Origin: Ilex aquifolium
Taxonomy: Eukaryota > Streptophyta > Magnoliopsida > Aquifoliales > Aquifoliaceae
Assembly (NCBI GenBank): GCA_951799425.1
Contig: OX637402.1
Location: forward strand, 27,310,492-27,374,491
Reading direction: 5' to 3'
Length of the DNA stretch: 64,000 bases
Positions 13,200-28,445 of this stretch are shown piece after piece. The translations under genes were made by a program, and so were the position numbers. Within the stretch, counting starts at the first letter, position 1. Each line of letters starts with the position of its first letter. The notes under the pieces are model-generated. The model had not been told where the DNA came from. It saw only the letters and a list, made by a program, of their open reading frames with translations, and ran no database searches.

Positions 13200-13630
13200 A
13201 TAGGACCATTGAGGTATGAATACCTTAAATAAGATCAAACAATTAATGTTGATTCACGAGTCAGTGTGCTACATTATGGTATATCTTGTCTAAATGCATC
13301 TATTCCTGCTATTATTCTGCTTCTCTTTTGGTAAAATAGCTTGTGAAAATAAGGACCCATGATCTTTGAACTGTGAGCCTGTGAGTTTTTAATAACCTGG
13401 AGGCTAGAGGAGCAATCTATTTTTGGCCCCTGTTTGCTATAAGGGTGTCACTTGAACAAGTTCAAGAGGGGGAAAATGAGGTTTTTTGCATACATTACAA
13501 CTCTCTGACCTCTTTGTCTTCCATGAATTTTCACAAGAAAATGGTACATTCAACTTACTTTGGCCTCGACTTGCTTTTATTTACGGAATTGGGTGTCTCT
13601 TTCTCATCAACTCTAGATACTGTAATTGTC

Positions 13631-14280
13631 TGTTTGGTAGGGTGGATAAAAAAATAGAAAGATGTAAAGTATAAGTGATACATTTTCTATCTTTTCTTCC
13701 CTCCTTTATGTTTGGTAAAAGGGATGAAAAGTAGGAAGTATTGATTTTTTTGTGTTCGGTAAGATGTAAATTTTATTTATTTATTATTTATTTATTTTAA
13801 AAAAAATATAAATACATATTTTACCATTATATCTATATATGAAACTAATGTATACATAATATATAATTGATATATCAAAGGATATATCGATAAATAAGCA
13901 ATGCTATTGTGACCTAATTTACTGATATATTTTGCTGACCTTATTCACTTTGACATTTGGATTCATTGTAGACCCCATCAAATATTGGAACTTGTTATTG
14001 ATCCAATGATTCCTATGAAGTCACATCATTATGTCAACAAATTAGGTCAGATTTTTAGGTTCAATTAGTATTACTCTAGATAAATAACATACATTTCAAT
14101 ACACATAATTAACTTTCCATCCATTTTTCCTCCCAATTTTGGAGGAATTGATTTTGGTGAGTTGAAAGGAAAGCTTATACATCTATTTTTTCATCATTCT
14201 TATTTTTCTTCCTTATTAAACATGATATTTTATATATGTCTCCAACTTTTTATCCTTCTATTTTTCTATCGTACTAAACA
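13631..14280. mobile_element. Candidate non-autonomous DNA transposon
   Basis: The left end TGTTTGGTAGGGTGGATAAA, followed by AAAATAGAAAGATG, resembles the reverse complement of the right end (TGTTTAGTACGATAGAAAAA, then TAGAAGGATAAA). The TGTTTGGTA motif recurs inside the left arm, as in subterminal repeats. The middle is AT-rich and non-coding. No target duplication was resolved, so the superfamily is open. Confidence 0.4.
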
Positions 14281-15102
14281 AAGTATAAGTGTTTTATAAC
14301 ACATTCACAGAACCAATCACATCGAGAATGAGACATGAATTTATGATGTGCAAACAAGCAAAAAATCAGTGGTAGTTCCGATGGTTTGTTGCATAAAAAT
14401 AAGGAGATAAAGAAGCAAGTGTAGTGCACAAGACTAACGTCATTACGGGATATTGGAAGGGCCTCCTGTGGAGAGATTATTTTCATAACTTTGCTCGTGA
14501 TGCCCAATTCACAATGAAGTAACTTTAATAATGCATTAATGCCTTTCCTTTTAAAGTTGGTTCTAAAGGATCATGAAACACCCATGATCTTTGAATCATC
14601 AGATACTGAGTTGTAAAAGCAAATTTTGATGAAAACAACCTATTTTGATTGGTCTCATGATGCAGGGAAACGGGTATAAAATTGAGATTAAACAAAGAAG
14701 TTATAACTTGTTGATTATCGCAATAATGTCAGATTAGAGCCTTCAATAGTCTTGTAGATTCCGCAGAATACCAAGGCAATTAGGAAGAAAAAAGAACTCG
14801 TCTCTAAGTTTTACTCAATCAAAATCAAAACTGCTAAAATCAATGTTTCACATGGTTTAAATACTAAACCCTAGTAGTCTTAAATTACTAGAAAACCCCC
14901 AGTAATTACGAAATATTAAATAAATATCCCAAACAATGGGATAGAATATAAAAAGTGCTTAAAACGTAGTTTTTTGGCTTAAAAACGATGGGATGAAAGA
15001 CACATATTTCAATCTTGCTCGGCTTGTCGAGCGTTTTTCAGAATGGGGTCTTAATAGATTTTTTGACACTGTCACCCAAAATTAGTCCGGACTGACACCC
15101 AA
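14281..15102. other. Non-coding stretch, possibly the 3' part of the adjacent retroelement
   Basis: No gene was recognised. It lies on the 3' side of the minus-strand gypsy fossil and may contain its 3' untranslated region or LTR, but no repeated LTR pair is visible in the window. Confidence 0.3.
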
Positions 15103-16601
15103 TCAGCGCTGTTTTTGGCGGTTTTGATATGTCATATAGTCGTGTGCTAAATGTGCTGCATCATCCTCCCTTAGTTGGAAAGAATTTGCCCTCGAATTAG
15201 AAGTATCATCGTCGGAGGTGTCATCTGTGTATGGAACGAGGTCCTTGACGTTGAAAACATCAGAGGTACTAATATGACTTGGCAACTTCAACTTGTAAGC
15301 ATTATAGTTAATCTTGTATAGAATCTCCAATGGCCTAATCTTTCGTGCTGCCAGTTTGTTGTACGCCCCAGCTGGAAAACGATCCTTAGTCAAAATGGCC
15401 CACACAAAATCACCAACTTCAAACTCTACCAAACGTTTCTTCTTATCCACTGCTTGCTTGTATTTCGTTGTAGCTTCAAGAAAATTATGTTGTGTAGCCT
15501 GGTGAACTTGCTGCAAAGTATCAATAAAATCTTGAGTCTTGCCATGAACACGTGTCATATCTGGGAGAGGGAGTAAATCAAGCGAGGAATGCAGAACGTT
15601 GACGAAAACAACGTGGAACGGGCAAAACCTAGTGTTGCAATTAACCGAACGATTATAAGCAAACTCTGTCGAGTACACCTTCTTATCCCAAATCTTCAAA
15701 TGATCACCAACTAAGCTGCGTAGAAGATCCCCCAAAGAACAATTAACTACCTCCATTTGTTCATCAGTCTAAGGATGGTAGGCACTATTGAAATCCAATT
15801 TGGCGTTAGCTAATCTCCACAAACTACGCCAAAAGTGATTGAGAAATTGAGTGTCCCTATCAGAAACAATGGAGGGAGGTAATCCATGTAGACGATAGAC
15901 CTCTCAAAAATACAGTTGTGCCACATTGACTACATCGGAAGTTCTCTTGCATGGAATGAAGTGTATCATCTTGGAGAAACGATCCTTTTCAAAAAAAAAA
16001 AAATTTATTGGAGAAACAATCCACTACCACAAAAATTGAGTCATTTCCCCGCTATGTATGAGGAAGTCCCAAGACAAAATCCATGCTCACATCAGTCCAT
16101 GCCTATGTTGGTACCGGCAGCGGCATGTACAACCCAACATTAGTGGCTTTCCCCTTGGACACTTGACAAATCCGACAACCCTTCACAAATATGTACACCT
16201 CTCGCTGCATTGAAGGCCAGAAATAACTAGATGCCACAAGTTTGGAAAGTATTGTCCCGTCCCACATGACCTTCACTGTGTAACTCCTTGATAACTTGTA
16301 GGCGAAAACTAGATTCCAGAACACATAACTGATTTCCTTTAAAAAGGAAACCATCCTACATATGAAAATCTGAATGTTGTCCTTCTGCTAGAACATCACC
16401 CACCACTGGTGCAAAATATAGGTTAGTGGATAATAATTCACTGAAAGAATCAAGTCCAAGTACCTTAGTCCTCATGACTGTGAAAAAAGAAGCACGAAAA
16501 CTGGGTGCATCTGCCACTCGATTTAAAGCACTAGACTTGTGCTTTATGACAAACGTGTATTGTCGCAAGTAAGCTGCCCAGCTGGTATGATGTCGAGACA
16601 A
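15103..16601 (-). mobile_element. Ty3/gypsy retrotransposon fossil, 3' part of pol
   Basis: A partial, broken LTR retrotransposon. Parts in order on the minus strand: the end of the RNase H region (about 16.6-16.36 kb), integrase zinc-binding region (about 16.35-16.1 kb), remains of the integrase core (about 16.1-15.7 kb), and the integrase C-terminal region with the typical segments VHQATQHNFLEATTKYKQ and NAYKLKLPSHISTSDVFNV (about 15.7-15.1 kb). Gag, protease, reverse transcriptase and both LTRs are not seen. It carries several breaks and looks old. Confidence 0.85.
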
Positions 16602-19428
16602 TTTGTCTTGGCTGTTAATTTGTCTTCGGCTTTTTGCGTCTCAAATCGTTTCAAAATTTTACCTATTTCAATACAATGGCTTGAATTAACTAACGAAAAA
16701 AAAATTCCTGCCTATAGCAAATTTCATTTTTACTGCCCCAAAACTCGCACACATTTTCTCTTGGTAGTTGCCTCTCTTACACTACTTCCTTTTAATACCT
16801 CCCAACTCACGCCCTAATCCGCTCTTTCATACCTGCCCTGCCCTTTAACCTCCCCCTTCTCGATTATCCGGTTCTCTACAACAACCTAGCCTCTCACTCT
16901 ATTTTCTCCTTTCTCCCTCCAGTCTCTTCTCTCTCATTGTCTCGACAGCTGCTCGTCGCCACATCCATGACACAATCAATAGCTACGGTGCCATTGACAT
17001 GCCACTGTCAATAGTGTGTAGGCCATATGTATTCTTCTTCTTCTTCTTCTCTTTCTTTCCCCCGCTCTTCTCCTTTTATTCCCCCTCTCTTTCAAATCCC
17101 TATACCCCGCAGTAAAATGCCCCACAACCACAGCCACGCCACCATCCACGAGCATGGTCATCACCAACCAAGCCCCTTTTTTCATTGTAATTGATTTTGT
17201 TTTATTGGACTTTGGTTTCATAATTTTAGTATTGGTTAATAAGCTCAAAAAAAATATGGTGGGTATTGTTCAATTTTTGTTTTCTCTTTCTCTCCCATTA
17301 TAGGCCGGTGGAGTAGTTGACGAGGTGTCACCGGAGAACCCAAATCCATTCCCAAGTCCTATGATTCACAACACCTCCAGTTCTCACTCATCATTTACCA
17401 AAAAAGTTGCAATCTTTTCTCCACTTTAATCTTAATTTTTTGATTAATAGATCTTTGTTTCATGATTTTTATTGGGATTAGTTTTCCGTCAATTTTTGTG
17501 GGTTTCTTAAATCACATGAATCGTTGCAACAAATCATCACATAGAATAAAATAGACGAAAGGGCCACCGATTTAAAGGAGGACATATATGATCATGTATT
17601 TGTGCATATTTGTTTTCTTTTGATTTGAAATTTTATGATATGAACTAGGTATTGATTATTGTAGCAATAGATGGGAAGAGCAGTGGTAAGGCAAATACAA
17701 TGTCGTTGCATGTTGTGAATGGTGTTAATTTGAGTGTTTGTTTTGCAATTTGATTGCTTTGATTGTTAGTGTCTCTAAAAGAATATAGATTTTGGTATTC
17801 ATGAACTTGATTAGTGTGTCTACCTCCCCCTCTCTCTCTCTCTCATCCAAATTTAGCAAACATCCACCCCATCCCCAACCCACAACCCCACCATTTACAT
17901 TCATCACTCTTGTGTATCTGACACATTCGATGAAATTTCTCAAAAAATCATAGTCATGTTACTCCCCCACTATCACTAACAACCCTCTCTCTTTCCCATT
18001 GTCGGCCAAACCACACCCACCAATTAAACCCTTCATAGCTTTTCACATTAGTTCTCCAGTTTGGTGCACTTTTATTTGAGTATTTTCTTCTTCTTTTTTA
18101 GCAGTGTGCTCTTTGTTCTTGCTCAATGTGGAACCATAGATGATCATTGGATTTCTCACTGGGTAAGTTCCTTTCTGTACTCCACCTAGTTTATTTTTCC
18201 TTGGTTTTGCATTTTTTATTTGATTATTTGTGTTAAATCACATTGTAAACCATCAAGACCAAAAAAAAAAAAAACATAAAAAAAAAAAAAAGAAGAACAA
18301 GAAGACCAACATGGTAAACCATCAAGACCCAAAAAAAAAAATTAACTGTGTTGTTGATTGGGTTGTACTGGGTAGAATCAGTTTTGGAATTTTCACATTC
18401 AAAATTGAATTTTAGTTTTGATTTTTTTTATTTTGAATTGGGTGGGTTAAAGAATGTTTTACAACTAAACTCTTACATTAAAAACAGTAAGTTCAAACCA
18501 CACTTCTATACAAATAATGATAAATTGAAATATAAGTTAAAAACAACACGAAGATGGTATTTTTTCATTAAGATGCTAGAAGCGTATTAATAAAAGTTTA
18601 ATATAAGATATTTAGATATTTTTGAAAGGTTCTCAAAATGAGCGTCATATCTTTACAAGATCCACTTTATACAAAAAAAATACATTGTAGCATCTACAAA
18701 GTAAATAACACATCTATTAGATGTTTCTAGAAATATGAAAAAATGTAAAATTATCTAATCAATGCATTCTAAAGAGAATATCGTAGAAAGATTTTAGAGA
18801 TAGGAAGGACCTATAAATACCCCACTAGAGGTGCCAGTCTATTTCAAAAAATAAAATAAAAAATCAAACACTTACTTATCACTTAAAATACGAGAGTTAT
18901 TATTTGCTATAAAAAGTCTCATCTATATAATAAAGTACAAAAGATTTCAAATCTCAAAAGACGTAAAAAATAATTTTTACTTTTCGTGGTTCAGATTGTT
19001 TTAAATTACTCTAAATCTGATTTGAGTGTTATTATTAACTCCCCAAATTTTATATTATATACTCTCCTAAACTCCCTCACCCATACTCTCGAATCCCACT
19101 TTTTTCTCTTATTGTTTCTATTCTTTTTCATCTCAATTTGACGCATGGGAAGTGGTGGAGTAAATTGAGATTTAGTTTAAATTTGTCGACTTTATGGTGG
19201 TGGGGTCCAACTCGTCTGCGGTATGAGATTTAACAGCATAGCATACGATTAAATGAAACTTTTTCCATTTTTTTTAATTTTTTTTTTTAAAACTGGCACA
19301 CCAAAACGACACCCTGAACCCATTGAATATATAACCCCTTTTCTTCGCATAGCATACGGACCGATTGATATACTTTTCTTTCTCTCTCTTTTTTTTTTTG
19401 TTATTTTGATCAAATTTTTGTAAAATAT
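16602..19428. other. AT- and CT-rich non-coding region
   Basis: No supported gene. It holds microsatellites, a TTC run near 17035-17052, a CT run near 17825-17844 and A-rich tracts near 18260-18340. Short open frames are low complexity. Two features suggest decayed repeats (a TATAAATACCCC motif near 18815 and T-rich tracts near 19265-19400), but no terminal repeats were identified. Confidence 0.45.
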
Positions 19429-19777
19429 TTGCAAACTTTTTGTAAAATATCAGGAGCAGTGACTGTCAATTTTTCAGAAAAAGAAATATATGTTACCATT
19501 TGGATGGCAATGGCTGCAGCTGTCCCATGGGGCAACACCAGCAGCAACAAACATACAACTTGTTTAAATAGAACCTCTCCCTCCCTCTTGCTCTCTCTCT
19601 TTCTAAATTCCTCAAAGAAACTGTAAGCAAGAAACTCAAGCTTTACGGACTAGACAAATCCAGGTACATCTCTCGCATGTCTTCTTGATGTGCATTGTAT
19701 GCTTGACATAGTTTGGTCCATTTGTATTGTTTCTAATTCTATACCACTTGTTTAAATAGAACCTCTCCCTCCCTCCT
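19429..19777 (+). pseudogene. Orphan CCCH zinc-finger exon fragment plus partial tandem duplication
   Basis: The stretch 19435-19560 encodes, in one frame, CQFFRKRNICYHLDGNGCSC followed by PMGQHQQQQ. It is nearly the same as the third exon of the CCCH fragment at 21737-21855. It is followed by 19561-19760, which matches 20334-20492 (the 5' end of the duplicated unit). The string TTTAAATAGAACCTCTCCCT occurs twice, about 188 bp apart (19563 and 19751), marking a tandem duplication. The upstream zinc-finger exons are missing here, so this is a rearranged fragment. Confidence 0.55.
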
Positions 19778-20730
19778 GTGAAGAAAGACAAATTTCAAAT
19801 TTCGGAAATTGCTTTCTTAGAATAGTGAAAAATAAATTTCTACTAGCCCAAAACTCACAATCGAAGTTGAAGAAAAACGAAGAAATTAGAATATAACTCC
19901 AAAAAATGAGGGAAGAAAAAGATATTTATTATTATGGAGAAATCTAAGTTACCAGCTTACAATCAAAAACTTACAAAAGAGAAAGCTTACAAAAAAACTT
20001 ACAAGAGAGAAAGTAGGAATAAGTTGGTAATTGTTGTTGATGATTTGGTTTTTGTTAACGTGGTGATTTGGGCTGGTGGGGGGTTGAGAAGGGTCTGGAA
20101 GCTCAAGGTAGGTAGAGGTTTGGAAGGTTGAAGAATTCTAACTTAGTGGTGAGCATTGGTAGAAAAGTGAAGGTTCTAAATGTTAGTAGAAGGAAGGCTC
20201 AAGAAGGATACCAAGTGCAAGCATGTTCTACAAGGTTCTATATATTGAGATTCTCAAATACATTAATCCTCACTACATCTCTCAAAAATAAAATAAATAA
20301 TTACCAAAAGTTTACTTTAAATTTTTAACACCTCTTGCTCTCTCTCTTTATGAATTCCTCAAGAAACTCGAGCTTTTCACACTAGACAAATCCAGGAACA
20401 TCTCTCGCATGTCTTCCTAATGTGCTTTGTATTCTTGATGTGTTTTGTATGCTTGACATAGTTTGGCCAATTTTTATCGTTTCTAATGCTATGTAAAACT
20501 TCTTTAGTCATATAGTCTTTATCATATCTATCTATTATCTCTATATCTATACATTTACGAATTATGAAGAAGAAGAATAAGAGAGAGTGAGAGAATCTAA
20601 GATATATATATATACAAGGCGAAGGCAAAAATCATGAAGAACATATAGAAGTAACAACACAAATTTCCTCCACACAGAGATCTTAATAACTTTTTGAGTC
20701 CACGATGGATCATGGTGGTGATGAGGTCAG

Positions 20731-20889
20731 TTAGTACTTAGTTCTCAATTGCCGATCTGAGGACGCAGTCGTCCTAGTATTGTGTTCGTTGGAAATTGAA
20801 GCAGTAGTGTTAGGGTTACCGATGCCCGAGCCGGAGTCGGTGGCATTGTTGTTGTCGGCGTGATCGGGACTTACTGAGTTGCGGGCCAT
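20731..20889 (-). CDS. 5' end of an unidentified gene, truncated
   Basis: A 52-residue minus-strand frame begins MARNSVSPDHADNNNATDSG and continues GNPNTTASISNEHN to a stop after RQLRTKY. It is preceded by a pyrimidine-rich leader and a TATATAAAT-like box at about 20998-21007 (reverse strand), the layout of a real first exon. In the other copy (plus strand, about 43200-43380) the same frame reads on as RPHYHHDPSWTQKVIKI, so the stop here comes from a small insertion. I do not recognise the protein. It faces away from the CCCH fragment, so the two may once have shared a promoter. Confidence 0.4.
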   Translation of the reverse strand: MARNSVSPDHADNNNATDSGSGIGNPNTTASISNEHNTRTTASSDRQLRTKY

Positions 20890-21346
20890 TTCGATCTAAG
20901 TACGAGTTGATTCAGTGAGAGAGAAATCAAAGAGGAGAGAGAATGCAATTGGATTGGGAGAGATTTTGGGTTGACATGAATGAAATGTGAATGATTTATT
21001 TATATAGGTGTGTGTGGCTTTCTTGAATCTGTTTGAATGTGTGTGCGTGTTTCTTGAATGAATCTGTTTGCGAGTGTGTGAAGTTTCTCATGTGTGTTGG
21101 TGTTGGTTAGTGTGACAATGGTGAGTGGACGAGACTTTGGTGAGTATGCTTTTTTTTCATGCGCCTCCATAGGAAAGTTGAATTCACGCTCTAATTGGGC
21201 TATAGTTACACTTTACGGGTGATGCTTCCAGAGTCCAATTTATGATCATTTATCGAGTTAGCAATAATTTTGTACCTCAAGTTATTCTAAATAATAATTT
21301 ATGATTATTTAGATTTTAAATAATAATTTATTTATTTTTTTGTAGC

Positions 21347-21860
21347 TTGACAGTGGCTATGGATAAATATTACAAAACCCGTCTTTGCATTTACCATCCT
21401 CGTTGCCTATCAGGAGAAAATTGCCAAGTAAGAATTTTAATAATTAGTAACTTTTTTTGTCATTATAATTAGCAAATTCTAACAAAGATGTTTATGTTAA
21501 TTAATTAACACTGATTTATTTAACGCAGTTAGCCCATGGGCAAAAGGAATTGCGGAGGGGTCCTTCCCCTCCAAGCGTGATGGAATACAAAACTAAGCCA
21601 TGTAAATATTGGAATGACCAAGAAGGATCATGCCTTTATGGAGTTAGATGTTGTGTAAATCTATTTTCTTCTTCTTCTTTTTTGTTATTTTCATTATTTT
21701 TTTGTAAAATATTTTTAAATTTTGCAATATTTACATGAAGAGATGAAGGGCAATGGCTGTCAGTTTTTTAGAAAAAGAAATATATGTTACTATTTGGATG
21801 ACAATGGTTACAGTTGTCCTATGGGGCATCACCAACAGCAACCACCCCGTTAAGAGAGTG
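21347..21860 (+). pseudogene. CCCH zinc-finger protein fragment, copy A
   Basis: Three exon-like pieces. First, 21347-21427, with MDKYYKTRLCIYHPRCLSGE followed by NC: Cys-x5-Cys-x5-Cys, with the His in the next exon. Second, 21530-21650, with QLAHGQKELRRG and EYKTKPCKYWNDQEGSCLYG followed by VRC: a Cys-x8-Cys-x5-Cys finger. Third, 21737-21855, with GCQFFRKRNICYYLDDNGYS followed by CPMGHH. The first two pieces have plausible GT and AG borders. The family binds RNA or DNA through CCCH fingers. Neither an upstream first exon nor a downstream end is evident. The sequence runs straight into the duplicated ALD1 block near 21991, so it is likely a truncated copy rather than a working gene. Confidence 0.55.
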
Positions 21861-21990
21861 CCATGGGCCCATTCTACAGCTAGGAAGCTTTCGTGAGGAA
21901 AGGAGGTTAGAGTGGAGAGGAAGATGGGGATGGGAATCCAACGAGGGAGAAGAAGCAAGGAAAAGGATTGAGAGCTTCCATCGTCGATCC

Positions 21991-25090
<3,100 letters not shown>

Positions 25091-25794
25091 TAAAACACCT
25101 CAAACAGTGCATGTATTGGTTGTGAATGTGTCTCAATCACTTTGAACTCTAGAAAGAAAATAAGGGAAAAGAACAAATGGATAAACCTCATTAAAGTATG
25201 TCCATAGACACTGCTTCCTAATATTGAACGACTCCTCTACAGTTTCAAATATGGAGAACTACTAAAAGACAGTTTCTTCCCCTTGTGGCACCTTGTAGCC
25301 ATTAATCTCCCAAAGCCTAATACAAAGACTTTGTTCATGAAAAATGATTTGAGCAGTGTGTAGCAGCTATTTGTTGAAGGGGCTGAAATCCCAATCTCCT
25401 TAATTTGTAAATAATAGCTCTTCACACAATCACACCACCAGACCAAGAGCTAATTCTTATCCTAAATTTGAAGAATTATTAACACTTTCTTGTTCAAACT
25501 AATAATTTCATTTAGAATTCATCAAATTAAAAGACTAACACATATGCACATATACCATCATCAATTGCAACCTGATATAATGTAAGTCTATAAAATGAAG
25601 GGTTTAAACTACTAATTACACTTATCACTGCATTGCCTAAACCAATTATAACAATATATTTATGAGAGCATTACATAGAGTGAAATTTAATACTGCATAT
25701 AAAAGAAAGCCAATAAATATATGTTTTCAATAAATGAATTAGACGGTAACGGTAGTCTGGAATGTACGATTTCAGTGGTCAATATCTTGAGATC
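25091..25794. other. Intergenic region downstream of the F-box gene
   Basis: Non-coding AT-rich DNA between the end of the ALD1 pseudogene and the stop codon of the minus-strand F-box gene. It probably includes the F-box 3' UTR. No repeat ends or RNA gene were recognised. Confidence 0.5.
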
Positions 25795-27108
25795 TCAAAT
25801 TAAAGCCACGAAACTGATGCCTGCTGGGTCTGCAGGTGGTTGCACGGATGATCCAAATTGAATGGGACATGATTGGAATGGTAAATGAGGTAAGGAAGGA
25901 GGCCAAACAGGCTGGACATAAGGGAATAAGTCGTAAAAGCAGCTTGGATAGCTAGTTCCATGATAATGAACGCCCTCTACGAGTTTAGTCTCTAAATTGT
26001 AGCTGAAAATCAAAACATCCAGTCGAAGATAGACAATCCGTGAATCTTGAGGATGGAAACCTGACATAAAAGGACGTTGTGGAAAACCAGGAGGAGGAGG
26101 TTGCTGATAGAAAATCTCCCCCAGTTTGATGCTTTTGGTGTCTGAAACCGGCAACAACAAGTCTTCAGGGTTCAAAGCATATGTTAAGACCCATTCGGTG
26201 CGAGGTATAATGCTGGAAAGACTATACTGCGATGTCTTCTTCTTCAAAACCCAGACCTCTATTCCATCAGGATCTGAGAGTGCACACTGCAACAACCCAT
26301 CATGTGTCAGCCCCATAGCTCTAACCATCCCATTCAAACCAGTAGTCGGCAATCTCATCAACCATACATGATTTTTTCCCATTCCTGGATCGTAAGCAGC
26401 CACAACATCTCCCTTGGCTCGCCAGTAAAACATCCCTCCCATCACGTCGCACTTCTCGTATGGAATCAAATAAAACTTGGATGGAAAAGAAAGCTGAGAT
26501 TTTTTCCACTTGCCAGTTTGAGAAGAGAAGGTTTCAATCTGCAGTTTGTTATCTTCAACTTGTGGGAGTCTAACACAAGCCCGAATGACTTCAAAATTCA
26601 CAATACCATCCTCTGAACACGAAAAGCCAACTGCTAGAGCTTTACATCGCAAGCTCGGTTTAGGTAGTGATAACCACTGGTTTTTAATGGGATTGCAGAC
26701 GAGATAAGCCATATTGTGACGGCCACAAAGGATGAGACCTTGAGGAGAACTGGCAAGTAAAAAACCAACCTTTTGGATGAAAGTGTAGCACTGTATTGCT
26801 CTTCCTTGTTGATCACAAGTGGAAAGGAATGCGAGCCTGGGCGGCGAAACCGGTAAATCTTCAAGGATGTCACGTCTTAAGCAGACAGGACCATGGAAGA
26901 ATCCTACCAGCAGCAGTGAAGAATTGTTGTTTCGAGACACATAACTACGACGGAAACTAGAATCTGAAATTATATGGTTCCATGTGCTTGACACACACTT
27001 CGACCTGAAAACTTCCTTCTGCGGCAATCGAATGAAGATCTCGACTAGAAGGTCTCTGGTGAGGTGATCCATCTGGTGAGGTAAAGAAGGTCGATATTTT
27101 GTTTGCAC
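25795..27108 (-). CDS. F-box protein
   Basis: Single-exon frame of 437 residues. An F-box covers about residues 13-57 (DHLTRDLLVEIFIRLPQKEV, then FRSKCVSSTWNHIISDSSFR), the motif that docks to SKP1 in SCF ubiquitin ligases. The rest has the pattern of a plant F-box-associated region: GLILCGRHNMAYLVCNPIKN followed by QWLSLPKP, then GGMFYWRAKGDVVAAYDPGM, and a Pro-rich tail. The substrate is unknown. Two in-frame starts are possible; the second Met (residue 13, MDHLTRD) lies directly at the F-box and could be the true start. A pyrimidine- and purine-rich leader with a TATATATA stretch lies just upstream (about 27151-27158). No disabling changes are visible. Confidence 0.88.
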   Translation of the reverse strand: MQTKYRPSLPHQMDHLTRDLLVEIFIRLPQKEVFRSKCVSSTWNHIISDSSFRRSYVSRNNNSSLLLVGFFHGPVCLRRDILEDLPVSPPRLAFLSTCDQQGRAIQCYTFIQKVGFLLASSPQGLILCGRHNMAYLVCNPIKNQWLSLPKPSLRCKALAVGFSCSEDGIVNFEVIRACVRLPQVEDNKLQIETFSSQTGKWKKSQLSFPSKFYLIPYEKCDVMGGMFYWRAKGDVVAAYDPGMGKNHVWLMRLPTTGLNGMVRAMGLTHDGLLQCALSDPDGIEVWVLKKKTSQYSLSSIIPRTEWVLTYALNPEDLLLPVSDTKSIKLGEIFYQQPPPPGFPQRPFMSGFHPQDSRIVYLRLDVLIFSYNLETKLVEGVHYHGTSYPSCFYDLFPYVQPVWPPSLPHLPFQSCPIQFGSSVQPPADPAGISFVALI

Positions 27109-27212
27109 TGTAAAAGGTTTCTTAGGAAAAATTGATCTGGGGCCTTTGGATATATATACATAGATAGAGGGAGGGGGAGAGAATTTCCTTTCCTTACCAA
27201 ATCATATTGGAC

Positions 27213-27608
27213 TCCTTTGATTGTGGTATTGTAAAAGAATATAAGATAAAAATATTACGTATTGTAATCTAATATTTGATAAGATAATGGATTAAGAGTG
27301 GAATAATAAAGTGACAATTACATACTGACTAAAAAACCATCAATTTTGTAGTTATTAATGTTTTTTGCTTATCTGTTGGATAAAATAGTAAATTTATAAA
27401 CTTAATACGCTTGAATTGAACTATAATACCACCTCCCCGGGTGGTATTATAATCGGCTCAATAGTTGTATTGTTTGGATAAGCATTTGAAATAAGACTAC
27501 ATATAATACAAAGTATTTTTCGCAATAAAATACAGTATAAAATTGAATTAGAAAGTCTTATTCTGTTATGACTCTACAATCCATCTTTTAATACTGCAAT
27601 CAAACGAC
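27213..27608. mobile_element. Candidate MITE with terminal inverted repeats
   Basis: The left end (TTTGATTGTGGTATTGTAAA) and the reverse complement of the right end (GTTTGATTGCAGTATTAAAA) pair over about 25 bp. The interior is AT-rich and non-coding. Target duplication is not resolved, so superfamily and exact limits are uncertain. Confidence 0.4.
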
Positions 27609-27786
27609 ACCATTATTACTCCAAATTCTACCCGGCTAAGGCTAATGTATACTCAAGACTTCCCTGAGCCAATGAAATCTGCCGCTACAATCAAAGAAGA
27701 CCGTTAAATATAACAAAATTATACTTTTAAGAATAAAATAACTCTACTATATGGCTAAATTTCCTTGTGGGTTAGGACTATCCAAT

Positions 27787-27950
27787 AACTTAAACTTACC
27801 TAATCTGGTTACAATCTATTTATGTTAAAATATCTAAGGCAAACCCACTCATTACCATAACAATAACTTATACTTACCTAATTTGGATACAATCTATTTA
27901 TGTTATGTTAAAATATCTAAGGCAAATCCACTTACCATAACAACGTGTTG
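27787..27950. repeat. Two-copy tandem repeat, about 80 bp unit
   Basis: Two consecutive copies both carry ACAATCTATTTATGTTA and AAAATATCTAAGGCAAA, with a few substitutions and a small insertion in the second. No coding meaning. The surrounding 27609-28321 shows no gene. Confidence 0.7.
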
Positions 27951-28445
27951 CAAATATGACCTTAAAACCGGTGGCTTAGAGTTGGGTCTGACAACAGGAT
28001 TGAAAATAAAATAACCATGGACAGATGAAAAGACTAGAGATTAGAGACTGGAAGGGTTATTTCGTGTCAGGTTCATGTTTATATTTAAATTCTACCTAAC
28101 TATGACTAATCTATAGTTAACCCAATGGACTTCTAATTTGATTTAGTATTGGTTTTAGGTAGGGTTAAATTTTGCTCGCTCTTAATTTCTGGGAAACTTC
28201 TAAGTGTATATTCTATCCATTCAATCTACTCTATCTGAAATTGTTGTAATAATATAATTTGAATTTCAAACAATTGTTATCATTTAATAGCTTATTCACT
28301 AGGCAATCTGTATTTTACAAACACTACAACAAAAAACATTTTTTGCGACGTTTTTTTTTGCGACGTTTTTAAATTTGTCGCAAATAGTTTACTATTAGCG
28401 ACGATTTTTTAATTTCGTCGCAAATTTCAGTTTTTGTAATGTTTT

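Larger units (their letters stand above)
20334..21860 (+). repeat. Segmental duplication copy A (inverted relative to 41360-43580)
   Basis: This block matches the reverse complement of 41360-43580 almost throughout, including the shared stretches TCATATAGTCTTTATCATAT and GTCCACGATGGATC, the first exon of an unidentified gene, and the CCCH exons. The main length difference is an 822-bp hAT element present only in the other copy. Some small indels separate the copies. Confidence 0.8.

Noticed and set aside
16976-17248. Minus-strand Arg-rich frame
   Set aside because: Contains a TTC microsatellite read as Arg/Lys codons; no similarity and no splice context.
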